DNA of 64,000 bases from Vespa crabro (lineage: Eukaryota > Arthropoda > Insecta > Hymenoptera > Vespidae), in NCBI RefSeq assembly GCF_910589235.1, contig NC_060958.1, positions 4,847,213 to 4,911,212 of the forward strand. The letters run 5' to 3'. The notes under the pieces are model-generated. The model was given only the letters and a program-made list of their open reading frames with translations. It was not told the origin of the DNA and searched no databases. Each line of letters starts with the position of its first letter. The first letter of the stretch is position 1. Shown one piece after another: positions 13,508 through 27,100 of the stretch. The position numbers and the translations under genes were made by a program.

Positions 13508-15846
13508 ATGCAATCAACAAAAAATAAGTATGTTGTGCGTAGTTTGGAATTACGATCTTTACGTAGTTGGTTTAAACATCTTCCATCAATATACAAATCT
13601 TTTAATTATATTAATAATTCGGAATATTATCCTTACCTTTGTCAAAAGAATCAATTTAATATAGGAGAAATTATTCAAAAGTATGTAATGTTTATCAATT
13701 GCAATGTATATAGCATAATTTACTTTTAAAATTAATATATATTTTTTTATTTGCATGTGTACAGTGATTATATCAATCAACGATTTATAACATTTTACAC
13801 AAAATTGATTCTACGAAAATTTTTTGAATCTTGGAAAATTTATGCGATTTATAAATTGCATAGAAGAAAAACTCTGTGTGAAGTAAATCATATGTATCGT
13901 ATTAAACTTAAAAGAAATGTATTTAATATTTTATCCAAAAATATAATTAAATCTAATGAACATCATAACAAAATAATACAATGGCGATATTTTAGATTAT
14001 GGGAAAAATATATAGAAATTATACGATATAATAAAAGTTTAATAAAAAAATATCTTCAAAAATCTATAACAATTTGGAAAGTATTTGTACTACATAAAAA
14101 ACAGAAAAATATATTTAAAAAACAACTAGTTGATAAGGTAATATTAAGGATTAACATTTTCTATGATTATGTGTTATAAATATGCATATAACCTTCGTTA
14201 GGTCTGTAAATTATATACCTCAAATTTATTGCATAAATATTTTATAAAATGGGCAACTATACATAATTCTACAAAAGTTTTTAAAGAACAAGTTCAAAAG
14301 ATACTCTGTCATTATAAAAAAAAAATGTTAAAAAAATATTATCTTGTATGGACAGCATATTATCATGCAAAAATCCAAAATAAATTTCTAAAAGAAAGGG
14401 CTGATCAACAACATTGTCGAAAATTACTAAGAAGATATTTAAAAAAATTTGTTTTGGTATTTATGATTATATTATATAATTTTTATATAAATTATTTAGT
14501 TATATAACAATTATATGTATATGATATAATGAATTAAATATTATTTTTAGTACATTCATAAAGTTCATATTGATAGAAGAACAATGAAAAGGACAAATAC
14601 TTTTTACGAATTTAAAATTATAGTTAAAATATTTAATGCTTGGGTACAATGGTATTATCAATTCTCAAGAATATGCAATATTATGAGAAAAATACAGCAA
14701 ATTATAGAAAATAAAATGAAACAAAAAATCTTTCTATATTGGAAATCATACATATTTCATAAAAAATGTATGAGAAGAAAACTGTTTCTTTGTTTAATTA
14801 AATATCATAAAAAGATTTCTACTAATGCATTTAATAAATTGCAAGATTATGTTCTATATAAGAAAAGAAAACAAACACAGATGTTAAGTTTAAGTACTCG
14901 AGCAGTTACTATTATTGTTAAAATACAGAATATGTACATAGAAAAATGGAAAAAAAAATTAAATATACATATGCAAGAAAAACGTAGAATATTCCTAGCT
15001 ACTGAATTGTACAATAATAATATTTTTAAACAATATCTTTTTTTGTGGAAAAAGTTTTCTCAGCAGTATAAGTTAAAATTGTTACAAAAAAAGAAATTAG
15101 ATGAACGTGCTTCTTACTTTGTCTTGAATAAGTATATTATGATATGGAAACTAAAATGTGAAGATAATTATAAAATTTATAAAAAGGAAAAGTTAATTAT
15201 GTTTGTCATACATAAGAGTATGCAGAAAAAGTATCTTATGTTTTGGAAGAAGTATGTAGCTAAAAAAATAGATAAAAAAAGAGATATTGAATATGCAAAA
15301 AATATAAATAAAAAGTTTTTATTGCAAGAAGGATTAAGAGAAATTTTAAGAAATTCTTTATTTACTATGCAATTTCACTATGAAAGCAGAATAAAATATA
15401 CAACATTAAAACTTGTAGGAGACTTAGAAATACTAAGTAAATATTTTGATAGATGGCTATCAATAGTTTATTTAAAAGAAAAATTAGAATTCCCACTTTC
15501 AGAAATAAAATATAGAAATATTAAAGGGAATATAAAAAATTATTCAATTAAAAACATTGGAGAGAATAATTCATTGTTTAATAATGATAATATATCTATA
15601 ATTGTGCCATCTCTTCCTCTCTCTTCTGAAGACTATAAAAACAACAATAAATTTGAATACATAGATACTGTGATTCCATTTAATTATATTAGAAATAAAT
15701 TTGATGAATTAGATAGTTTACTTATGTATAGCACGAATAATAATTTATACTCTATTTCTTTGTATAATGATTCTTTGTATAATGATAAATCAATGTTTTC
15801 ATTACCAAATAATGTAAAACTCTTACCACCTTCTGCATTTTATTAA
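13508..15846 (+). CDS. Sfi1-like centrin-binding repeat protein
   Basis: Four exons, 13508-13680, 13765-14137, 14202-14456 and 14551-15846, in phase, encode about 698 very basic residues. I count about 13 copies of a loose helix motif in which hydrophobics and aromatics precede a Trp, for example KFFESWKIYA, YFRLWEKYIE, KYFIKWATIH, KIFLYWKSYI, YLFLWKKFSQ, KYIMIWKLKC and KYFDRWLSIV, spaced roughly 25-40 residues apart. This is the signature of Sfi1-type repeats, each of which binds one centrin along a continuous helix at centrosomes, basal bodies or spindle pole bodies. The last 150 residues are acidic, Asn-rich and free of repeats. The start is the first ATG of exon 1. It converges on CCDC39 with only 140 bases between stop codons. 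Other Sfi1-like proteins such as CCDC191 are possible relatives; orthology to SFI1 itself is not established. Confidence 0.75.
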
Positions 15847-15986
15847 TAAACCAAAAATTATTAACATGGCAACAACAATACAAAAATTTTATAGAAATAT
15901 TTTGTTATTTTATTATTTTAATATTTTATAGAAATGTTTTGTACAGATATATAAATTATTAATAGTATCGAAGTACAAAGTATCAT

Positions 15987-18900
15987 TTATTTCTTAGCTG
16001 TTGCTACATTAGATTCTGTTGATGTTTTACCACATTTTAAATATTTGCTTGTTAAGGTATCTCTCTGTGATGGATGATCAACGTTTCTTACTGAAATAAT
16101 AAAAATATAGATACGAACTCTCGTAAATTATTACATAAGGAATAGTAGTACTTACTGTTATCAAAACAAGGTTCCAATGTAATAACACTATTAACACTTC
16201 CCCTTGAAGAAGGAAATGTACTAGTACGACTAGTACTTTTAACTATACATTCAGTTGATTCTGTAGTACTTCCACAACGAGTTATTACAGGTGATTGATC
16301 TATTAATCTAGAAATGCAAGGTAATTCTATATTCTTGGCTACTAAGAGTTTCTTTATATAAGGTTCTACTTCCACATGGCGAATTGTAAATTCTGCAATA
16401 TCTTCAAGAGCCAATGCATTTTGTTCTTGGATTTCACGTAAGTTTACATCTTTCTAAAAAATATTTTAACTGTTAGAAACAGGATCATTATCAATTTCTA
16501 ATAAGTTTTTTAATATTTCATATATAAATGTACATACTTCCTGTAAAAGTATCAAACTATCTTCAGTACAAGTGCACTTATTTTGTATATCTCTGTGTAC
16601 TTTTCGAAGATTCTTTTCAGCTCTGGATATTTTCTCGTCTTGTTCAGCTATTTGTTTATTAAGATTAGAGAGATATTGTTCTTTGTTATCTTTCTCTTCT
16701 TTGGCTCTTTGTATATCATCAAGTAATAAAGTATAATTATGTTGCATCTTCTATATAATATACTTTTATTACAATAAGGTTTTGATTATTTTATGTAATT
16801 CATTGTGAATACATACCTGAAAATCTTCAGTTAAATGTTGTACATGCATTTGACATTTTTTTAGATTTTCTCGTTCTTTGTATAATTGTTCATTAAGTTT
16901 CTTTTGTTCTTCTTGATCTAGCCCAGTTTCAGTGATTGTACTCAAATTACTTCTGAATTTATCATTGCAAGCATTAACTATTCTCAATGTGTTCTCCATA
17001 CTTTCTATTTCATACTCTGTCTTTCTTATAGTTTCATCAAGTTTATCACCTTGCTCTTGTAAAAGATATCTTTCTTGGGCATTTTGAATTTTAAGATAAG
17101 TTGTAGTAATAGGTGTTCCATCAGTACTACTGCCAAATACAGCAACACCGTTGTCGTATCGTGCTTGTAATTGCTTTATTCGATTCTTTCTTTCAGAAAT
17201 AGCATTACGTAATTGTGAACACTCACCCGACACAACTCTTTTTTGAATTACAAGAGCTTCTTTTTGTACTGCAATTTCCTCTTCGCGTTCTTTTAATGCC
17301 TGTTGATAAAATTGTAAGAATTAATAATCTTTATATAAGTATTATATAAGAAGAAAATGTCTGTTTATTTTATGCAAATTTAAACGTTATGTTAAGAAAT
17401 TAATTTTCAATTCCCGAACTCACAGCATCTAGTGTAAGTCTATATTTTTGCAAATTATAGACCTTATCTCCAACATTTGACATCATTTGTTCTATTTGTG
17501 AAACTTTGAGACGTAATATATTTTCTTCCACTTGTTTTTCTTCATTATGACTCTGTGCTACTTTTAATGTTTTTTCACCACCATCCATAAGTAATAGAAA
17601 ATCTTGTTTTTTATTTTGTAGATGCTCTAATTCTCCACTGTCATTTGCTATGCTATTAGTGATTTTTTTCCTATCATACTGATTTGTCAAGAAGATTAAT
17701 TTTTAAATAAATAGATTAATTTAGAAATGAAACAAATCTATATCATACATAAATTATATATAAATTACACATTATCTATATATAAATATCTACTTACTTC
17801 TAAATTTGTAATTTGTGTTTTTAGCAGTTTAGCTATTTTCATTTTCTCTGATAATATAGTTTCCAAATCTTCAATCATTTTTTGTTTTTTGTTAAATTCT
17901 GTTTGATCTTGGGCATGACCTTTAACACGATCTAATTTCATTTTACATTTATGTAGTGTAAATTCAACATGATATAATGATTCTTTTCTCTCTTCCAATA
18001 TTTTTTTCTCTTTGTCATAGCTGATTACTAATAATTCAGATTTTTTTATTTCATTTCGATTTTGCATTTCCAGAATTTTTCTTTCATTATTTAATTCGGA
18101 AATTTGATTGGCAGTACGTAAAATTGCTGTTTGCAGATGATTTGTCTCTTTGATAATAATAGATTTACGTTTTTCTTCTTCCTTCGAGAAATGTATTACT
18201 TAAACAGTATTACTTAAATTTTATATATCTTATATAAATATAACCAACCTCAATCATTTCTTCTAATTGCTTTGTTCTATCCTCTACATTTAATTTTTGA
18301 TCATCAATTTCATTTAAGGTCATAATTAAATCTTTAATTCGGTTCTTCCAATCTTCCATTTTTATAATTTTATTTTCAATTTCATTCTTTTTACGTTTTA
18401 TATCTGCTCTTATTTGTTGCATACGGCGATTCAAATTTTCTACATCCTTCTTCTGAGTGCGATGCTAATATCAATAATAAATATGTATTTATATTAGCAT
18501 GTATATGTATTATATTTTATATAATTGTATTTATATTTTACTTTATGATCTCTATTTTTTGTTTTACCTCAAATTCATATGTACCAATCGTATCCATAAT
18601 CTTACGATTCTCGTTTTTTATAATAAGAAGTTTCTTTTCAGATTCTTTAATCAATTCTTCGAGTTGCTTGTTGTTCAAAATTTGATCACTTAAAAATTGT
18701 TCTGTTTCATGTAGAAGATCCATTTTATCTTTTCCGATTTCACGAAGTGATTCTATTTCCTGTGCATGAAATTATTAGAAATTTAATTTATATATCATTT
18801 AGCCAAATTATGTTTTATTATACCCTTAAACTAGCTTGTATATTATCATCTCTTTGTTTCAACACAGCAACACTTTGTGTCCATTGGTTTATCATTTGTC

Positions 18901-19744
18901 GTCGTTCTTTTAATGCTTCATCATAAAGTTTAACAGTTCTATCTAAAGCTATTTCCATTTCTTGTGCTTCATTAACTACTTTTACTATTGTTTGTCGATA
19001 AGATTCGGCTTCTATACTTAGCTTCTGGCGTTTTTGTTCTAATTCCTGCAATGTAGATAACAAAGCTCTTATAAAATATCAGTAACATTATCTAATATTC
19101 AGTTTTATTGGCACAATATTTTATATTAGTCACCTTATATTTTTTTGTATCTTGTTTCATGTACTCTTCTATCAATTCATTATCTTCTTCCTTTCTGTTT
19201 AATACTTCCTCCCACCTTAGAAGATTGTTTTCATCAAACTTGACTGCTTTTTTAGAACTTTCTATTTTCTTTGTCAGTTTAGCTAAATCCTTCTCTATGT
19301 TTGATACTCTTTCATTTATATCATTCCATGTTTTATTAAAATCTCGCATTTCATGACGAAGATTTGATTCTGTACTATTGCTTAATCTATATAAATGATC
19401 TTCTTTCTCTAATTGTGCTGAATGTGCTGTGAGAAGGTTTTGATTTAAATCCTGTTGAAGTTTTATATTAATAGCATGCTTTTTAATCATCTTTAAGTGT
19501 TCTTCCATAGATTCCAAGTTTTTATGTAAAGACATCTTGTATTTTGTTTTCTTTTCAATCTAGTATAAAATAGAACAATAATTAAATAAAATATATATTT
19601 TAAAATATAATAAAACACAATAGAAAACGAGAAAAAACTTCTTACTTCTTCTTCAAGACGCTTGTTTTCTTCATTAGCCACTGGTATTCGAAATCCATCA
19701 TCCCATCCTAAATCTTTTAAAATGTCATCTATATTGGTGATCAT
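15987..19744 (-). CDS. CCDC39: Coiled-coil domain-containing protein 39, axonemal 96-nm ruler subunit
   Basis: Eleven exons from the complement: 19646-19744, 19134-19559, 18824-19045, 18568-18759, 18249-18464, 17798-18181, 17424-17678, 16817-17299, 16538-16750, 16156-16453 and 15987-16090. Most junctions are phase 0 and the total is 963 residues, against 941 in human. With CCDC40 it forms the molecular ruler that sets the 96-nm repeat on doublet microtubules and anchors inner dynein arms. The N-terminus carries the family signature W-DDGFRIPVANEENKRLEEE. Almost everything after it is coiled coil, including a Q-Y-L-L-QEQGDKLDETIRKTE region and ESMENTLRIVNACND matching the conserved late coil. 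It ends in a Ser/Thr-rich tail, as in vertebrates. The start is the ATG at 19742-19744; an in-frame GTG codon lies upstream but no ATG. Introns are all short. Confidence 0.93.
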
Positions 19745-20410
19745 TATATGTATCACTATTTTAATTTCTCTAGTTCTTAACTAGTTTTAATTGTTGTTAA
19801 AAGTATCTTGATTGTAATCTTAGAATACTCTATTAATATTAACATTAAACGTTTGTAATTAGCTGCCATGACAACTGATCAATGAAATGAAATATTTAAA
19901 GTTGTTCAACAGCTTTCGTTCGTAACGTGTGTAACTCCAGCGACATTTATGGAAAAAATATGAACTAAAAGCGTAATAGGGAACTGTTCTCAGTATACGC
20001 CTATTGCATCGCTGTATAAATGTAAGCTTATTAGATTATATCCCTCTTATACGTAATCAAACAATCAGGTTAATGTGAGATAGAAATTTTTGTATATTGT
20101 AAAAATAATAGTACATCTAATAAAAGCAAGAAAAAACTAGCGATTAACTTTTAATTTTATTTGAAAAAAACTTAGCTTGTAATCACGTGATATTTGAATG
20201 AAGATCAACGTTCTGATTGGATTAAATAAAAACCAATGAATAAGGATGTTCCGATTTCTTATTGGATATTACGATAGCCTTTGTTTAAGTTAAATTATAA
20301 TGTTTATAAGTTGGTAGAATGTCTATGTATATTTTAGGAACGCGTTTATGTTTGACGTGAAGTCGTATAGGGAAGAAATAATCTCGCAAGTCAACCAAAT
20401 TTCAACAACC
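19745..20410. promoter_or_regulatory. Divergent promoter region CCDC39 / PIN1
   Basis: About 670 bases between divergent start codons. The PIN1 start context ACCATGGCGGACGAG (20408-20422) resembles a YY1/Pho-type initiator. No TATA box was found at a sensible distance from either gene. Confidence 0.4.
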
Positions 20411-21576
20411 ATGGCGGACGAGGAACTTCCAGCGGGTTGGGAAAAACGACTCAGTAGATCTACTGGTATATTAAATTTTAACTTTATGGTTTGTTTGTAT
20501 AGCTAAATTATTTTTCTTTTCGATATTGTAATAGGTTTAGTTTTTCAAAAGTTTAATATTAGTTCGATACGCTACTCTTTTAAGCTGCATCAGATGGGCG
20601 GCCGGCATTTTTCCAATATTTCTTAGACGATCACTTAAATATCGCATTATTTTTTATATATTGCAATAAATACTATATATTTCTTTGTATGCATATCTGT
20701 ATTTAAATGATTGTAAAAATACTTCAGTTATTCTATCAAGTTTTGTAACTCGAAAAATTTCAACAATTGATATGCTAATGACTGCAGCATTATCATTTGA
20801 TGATGAATATAAATACAAAAGAATATAATTGTGCGTAATACTTATTAAAGCATAATATTTAAAGAATATTTTTAGTATTTTATTTATTATTTTAACTATA
20901 ACTGTTGCTGTCATGATATTTCTATTTCATAGCTTTCAAATGAATGACTGATTGAAGGAATATTCATTCCTTACTCTTCAATATTGAATAAATAATAGGT
21001 AAAAATGACTTGCAATATAAAAATAGCATTCTTTGTACAGGTCAACATTATTATTTAAATATTTATACTAAACAAAGTCAATGGGATAGACCAGACAAAC
21101 CAGCAGATCCTTCTGGTAATGGTAATGGGGATGGTTCAGAGGAAGTCCAGTGTTCACATCTTTTAGTAAAACATTCAGGATCTCGACGACCATCTTCTTG
21201 GCGAGAAGAAAATATAACAAGGTCAAAGGAGGAAGCTTTAGAATTAATAAAGTGTGAGTTTAATGTTAATATCAAGAAATATCTAATATTAGATATATAT
21301 TTGTTTATAAATTAAGAATATATCATACTTATTTATACATTTTCTGTACACTTAGCTTACAGAGAACAAATTGCGTCTGGAAAAGCTACATTTGCTGAAC
21401 TTGCTTCGAAATATAGTGATTGCAGTTCAGCTAAACGGGGAGGGGATTTGGGACCATTTAGTAGAGGTACTATGCAGAAACCCTTCGAGCAAGCAGCGTT
21501 TGCTTTGAAAGTTGGAGAATTATCTTCTCCTGTCCATACAGATAGCGGTATTCATATTATCCAGCGGACTGCATAA
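20411..21576 (+). CDS. dod: Peptidyl-prolyl cis-trans isomerase Pin1 (dodo)
   Basis: Three exons, 20411-20465, 21041-21253 and 21356-21576, in phase, encode 162 residues, the usual Pin1 length. Pin1 isomerises phospho-Ser/Thr-Pro bonds in the nucleus and cytoplasm. The WW domain is complete ([14 protein letters not shown] ... [15 protein letters not shown], both Trp present). The parvulin domain shows the phosphate-binding basic cluster ([14 protein letters not shown]), the catalytic Cys in [19 protein letters not shown], and the closing [12 protein letters not shown]. The exon 2 donor was taken as T|GTGAGT at 21253/21254, because only this phase continues into [13 protein letters not shown]. 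The first intron of about 575 bases shows no gene content. Confidence 0.96.
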
Positions 21577-23680
21577 AGCAGCTTACTCCAGAATACGATG
21601 CAATGTACTTTGCATAAAAGTTTCATATTAATTTCATTAGTCAAAAGGTGGTTAAGCTAGATTTTCTTAATTTTTGTATGAAATCTTGCAATATGTTTCT
21701 CTCTGAGTAGCAGAGTTAAGTCATTATTATGCAGATATTGACAGAATGATAGATCCTTCATTTTCCTCTTCTTTAATTTAATCTGATAAAATTGTATATT
21801 AATCAGTCTTCCACTAATTAAATATCTCATTTATATTCTTTTCAAAACAGGTATTTATATCATGTTATATGATATATTTATATTTTATCGATTATAATAA
21901 ATAATCTTTCTAGGTATCTTGAAAAGATAAAATTTCCAAGTATCAAACAGGTCATTATTTTTCATACAATTATTGATACATAAGAATTATTTTTTTTATT
22001 AGTCAGTTTAAATTGATAAATTTTATTTAGCATGCTTAAGACTCTTTTTAATGATCAATTCATTTAATTAAGATACATATTTCAAAAAATATAAATAATG
22101 GTATCTATTGATCAAGAAAATATTTTACAGTTATTTTTAAGAGAAAAAGATTATACTAATATGTAGTATTTAAAATCAGCCAACTCTATTATATAGGCTT
22201 TACTACTGACTTTTGTATTAATATATGCTTATTTTTAAGCACATTGCAATTTAAGACATTTAAATAGAAGAAATATACGCGATTTATTGGAAATTAGTCT
22301 ACATGTTTCCAACAATATAACTTAAAAAAGTGAGAATTGCATCACATTTTAATGGTGCCGATACCATTTAATGGTTCACGTAATAGTGATAAATTATTCA
22401 TTGATCTCTGTATTTATAAAATTTTTCTGTTCCTTTTTTTTATATATTAACAATAAGTTGAATGTTCTTTAAAATAAAATCAGATATGCTCAAAACTGAA
22501 CAATTCAGTTTTATTTGTGACATGTATCTACAGTCAGTAGTATGCAATGATCCTTAATTAATTTTATTTTCTTATTTGTATAGTAAAATGCAAGTGAAAA
22601 ATAAGATAGTATAAGATAGTATAAAGTATTCTTTGAAAACAGGTTATTAAAGTTTCTGATACTGTGAAAAAGATAGAAAGTTCTTTAATAGATTTGTTAT
22701 TTATTTTATAAATTCAAAACAAAAAATCTTATATCTCTCTTATATTACAATTGTCAAATGTATTAAACTTATGGTATTTAGGCGAATTAAATGTTTCCAG
22801 GAAAATTTATTTAGGACATTCTTTTTAAAATATTAAAAGGTGTCTTTTTTATATCAATTTTTCTAGGTTTAAAAAGTAACTCTTCATTTATGTCTATACA
22901 ATTTTAAAATCATATAAACTCGTCTACGAGTGTATAATTAAAATAGCATACAATTAATAGTACATCATAATACAATAATAAACTCTTTAGTACTTCTTTA
23001 AAAAATTAGAAGAAATCAAAGTAAGATATTAAACACTGATAAAATTTTCTAAAATTGAATCAAGAAACCGATAGAAATATGTAAAAATTCTTTCCTATTA
23101 CTTTGGTTAAAGAGTTGGCTGTATCAGATTGTGACAATGATTGTATAATATCTTGTACATTTAAATACCTCTTAAAGTTACTTATATGTTTTGTATTTTT
23201 TTTAGGAATTATAGCAGAAACATCTTTGTATACATCGTCTATTAAATTAAACTGTAGTTTATGTTTTCCAACATATATAAAGAAATTTAGTTTCTATTAT
23301 CTTAATGATAATTATTTATAATAATTTAGGAAACAATAGCAATATACAAAATGCAATTACATGCACAATAGAAACATTTTCGCATTATTGTATATTGTAC
23401 AAGCATATTTAAATGTATTTAAAGAGAATGCTTCTACGATCTAAGCAATCAATGAAGGATTATACCGTAATGCGGACATCCAAAAAATGCGGAGGTGTCT
23501 AAATGCAATAATTGTAATGTATTTACGTACTTACTTAAAATAAGCATTAAAATATACCATTATGCTTTTATTCACATTAGATAAATTTGCCGAATTCGTT
23601 TTTTGTAGATATTGATATCATGTATGTAAGAGTAACTCTTGTTTTTCACCATTGAATATATAGCTTTCTAAGGTCATATG
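21577..23680. other. PIN1 3' flank and AT-rich intergenic DNA
   Basis: About 2.1 kb after the PIN1 stop with several AATAAA-type signals (for instance near 21898), so the 3' UTR probably ends in this stretch. A 10-base direct duplication (AAGATAGTAT-type) lies at about 22606-22625. Nothing coding is convincing; the frame at 23103-23321 is AT-driven. Confidence 0.4.
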
Positions 23681-23689
23681 CTCATCAAT

Positions 23690-24110
23690 GTACGCCTATT
23701 GCACATTGTCGATTATCAGTATCGCCCCATGCTTGGAGGAAATCCGCTACTCAGTGGCTTCCCCACTTGGGAACCCTGCACGAAACTTTGTTCTAATCAT
23801 TATATAAGCGTGCGTATGAAAATCTATTTGCTCACATGGGGGGACTGAATATGATTGACATAATGCAATAATAAAGAGTGGTACGTTTATAACAATCTAG
23901 AATGACGTAACATAGATATGATCTATTACTATCATGATATTCTTTTTTATATTAAATCATTAAAATATTTACATGAATATATTTTCAGTGATTACGCCGA
24001 GCAAGGAATCATCATTTTGGCAACGCTTCGATGAGAAGGTCATATAAATTCAAGAAGTTTTTTTTATTGATCCCGGGGAAAATATCTTTCATTCGGTCAT
24101 GTATCAATAA
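23690..24110 (+). promoter_or_regulatory. Possible TATA promoter and short spliced noncoding transcript
   Basis: A less AT-rich island (about 23690-23790) contains a small inverted repeat, AGTGG-CTTCC-CCACT, and is followed by TATATAAG at 23801-23808. An initiator-like CTCACAT sits about 33 bases downstream. A donor-like G|GTACGT occurs at 23880/23881 and a strong acceptor ending ATATATTTTCAG at 23988, which would leave a 108-base intron of typical insect size. The putative first exon has only short open frames, so a noncoding RNA or an untranslated leader is more likely than a protein. All of this is inferred from signal spacing. Confidence 0.25.
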
Positions 24111-27100
24111 ACTGTAACAATTAGGACGCTGTTTAAATTTCACATAGTCATCAGTTCGTACACCTAAGTTTCGCGTGTACAATACATTAAACGCAAATTT
24201 CTTTTATGACCTTGTAAAGACTATTGTAAAGGGTCATTAGTGATCAGTCGTTGCGCAAGTTCCAGTTTTTCATTTGGTCGACCCTGGCGTTTAGTTTTCA
24301 TAAATTGGTCACGATATCTAAACTCGATCAATTTCGAGACACGCGATAGTTGAAATAATCTAATGAGCGACGATTTCGTTCCTCGATTATGATGAAGATA
24401 ATGGTCCATGCTTCATTTATTTCAGTTTTCTCGAAATTTTTTGAAAATAGTTTCATTTGTCTCCCTAGCACTTATTGAGGAATTAACAAATTAACGTCAA
24501 TGCTTTATGGTTTTCATTTCACGAAGCCTCTGACGCAGCGACCGTGAAATGAGCACCATTTATACATAACAATTAAATTAAAAGGAGGAAGTGCGTCAAG
24601 TTTTCTCAACAAGTTAGCTTTCATTCGGTACTTTTTTAATTATCGTTCTTGTTTATACATTGTCAGATGTACAAACAAGTTTTTTGTCGTATGCTTCGTA
24701 ATTTTTATTTTTTGTGAAGAAAAAATAACTTTTAGATAAGATAAGAATATTTCATCAGGGTCGTGCCTTACATTAAAATTTAAAAAAAATGTTCTACAAA
24801 TTATTCATGTGCTTTTTACAGACGTTTTGTTTACATATACATAGAAGTAAGTCTTTCACGTAATGCATCACGAATTTGTATTATAAAAGTTTGCTGATGT
24901 AGTAAACCAAGGTCAAATTTTACACAGTTTTAATTGAACGTTGTAAATCAGGGAAGGCTACTTCTTTTAGTGATTAACGATTAGGAATTATTAGTGAGTA
25001 ACGATTTAAATGAAAATATATACGCATCATAAAGCATAAAAAATAATTGAACCAATCGAATTTTTCTGTTAATTATTGATAACTCATATTGGTATATGGT
25101 TGAAATTCCTGACTATGTAACATTTCGTAGAACTCTATCTTGACTTGTTGATGCCTGTTCATGTAGATTATAGTGTCGAAGAAAGTGTCTACGTCAGTGC
25201 ATAATCTAGCTTTATTCTTTTGCCTTTGTTTCTCATGAGAAACCGATAGAATCCTGAGTAATATCATTTAACGCACATTCATTTTCTTAACCATAGTTTC
25301 AGCTGGTACAAATTGAATGTGAATATAAAATCCTGCATCTATATATGCCATCCTACTGTAAAATAGTTCGAGTAAAGATTTAATCATTGATAGAAATGTA
25401 GAATATTATTTTGTATATTTAATTTGTTATTGTTTACCTGTATATGTAGCACAAAACACAGAAATGTTTTTTCTTCAGAAGCAGTGTTCTGTAAATATAA
25501 TTATGTTTAGTTTTTTTCATGGGTGATTGAACAGTATATTATTTTTTTATTTGTTGTATATGATCATATTGAAAAAAACAGAAATTTCGTTAGTTGTATC
25601 AGTTTACATAAAAGAACCGGTACGTTGAGTATCGTAAGAATCGATAGAAGTTCTCCTTGGCTAAAGATCATATTTTATAATATGTAATTTCTCTCACTGA
25701 GAAACCGTTTAACTTGTTTACCATTCCTACAATAAGAAAATAATAATATCAATTAAATAATAATTATCTGTTACATTCTTTACATTCATTTATAAAATTA
25801 CATATTTATTTTAAAAAATTCGTACGATCGTGATCTTATTTACAAAGTCGAATGACCTTCAAGCGTCGTATTGATTACTGGTAATATCGAAAGAAACTTA
25901 TCACGACATCGATCATTATTTGGTAAATAATTGATCTTCGACATAGTTCAAACAGCTAAATGAGTTCGATGAAATATCAGTTGTTAGATTGAAAAATATT
26001 CGCATAAAATAATATTATTTTACACAGATCAATGACGAAATATTTTATTTAAGAAATTTATGAAATTTGGTACAGATTGAATAATATATTTTTATTTTAC
26101 ATTATTACTTTTACCTTATATAAATACAGCTTATCTGCTAATTGGAAGGAATTCAAAATTGCCGCGACGATTACACCGACTATAACCTTCAGTGATCGTA
26201 TTACTATGACGACTTATAATATTTCACTCGGATTCTTTAACGATCGAACTTATATATTTTTCAGATTCTATTGCTATCAAGGTTAACTAATTTTTATTAC
26301 TTTTTTTTCTTTTTCGACGTGACATTATGTCAATCATAATATCTATACTAATATCTATACAATCATAATATCTATACGATTTATTGTACGTGATTTATCA
26401 TATTTTTGTCATCTTCAAACATTAATGAATTCCCGCAAAAATAGAGAACCAATCAAAGAGCTTTCGATTAAAAATGTTTTATTAACAGCGATATAATTAA
26501 TTACTAGAGAAAATGTTATTATTAAGAATATGAATTAATTATAATTTTATTATATATTAAAAGAAAAACAATCGATATTTTTTGTTAATTACATTCGATA
26601 AAAAAGGAAAACTTTAATAAAAATACTTTATGAAATTAGCCAATCAGAGATAAGCATGGATGAAGTATCGATCGATCGATTTTTTATTCTACATTTAACT
26701 ACTTTAATTCGTTAAAATGTAATAATTTCTATTTAAAGAATTATAAAACTGTATGTTTGTGTGTTTATTTAGAATGTGAAAATAACAAATTTATAATAAT
26801 ATGTTTTGCGAGGATAAAAGCGCCATTAGAAGTGGCGCTTATCCGAAACTTCATTAATCGCAAATTCATGTTCCCGCCATATTTGCATCGTAAAATTATT
26901 TCCTACTCATTCGAACTTGAATGGGTTTCAGACTTACAAAATCTTTTAGAAAGATTTATTACAAAAAAATTAAGTTACATAAGATCACGAGTTTATTCGA
27001 TGTTCTATAGACAAAAAATAATAATTCAAATTATTTTACATAAAGATCAACGAACGACGATGGGAAGTAAGTATACGTATTCTTATAAATATTTTATTTC

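Noticed and set aside
19022..19063. CCDC39 exon 3 starting upstream, at the Leu-Leu-Ser-Thr-Leu stretch
   Set aside because: No acceptor there gives phase 0; the ATTGCAG acceptor at 19046-19047 keeps the frame and starts the exon at Glu.
19990..23705. Shared 13-mer TACGCCTATTGCA at about 19997 and 23692
   Set aside because: A match of this length is expected by chance several times in 64 kb.
24221..24409. 62-residue minus-strand frame with less AT-biased codons
   Set aside because: No recognisable domain and no convincing splice sites; chance cannot be excluded.
25073..25267. 64-residue minus-strand frame
   Set aside because: No family resemblance and no context.
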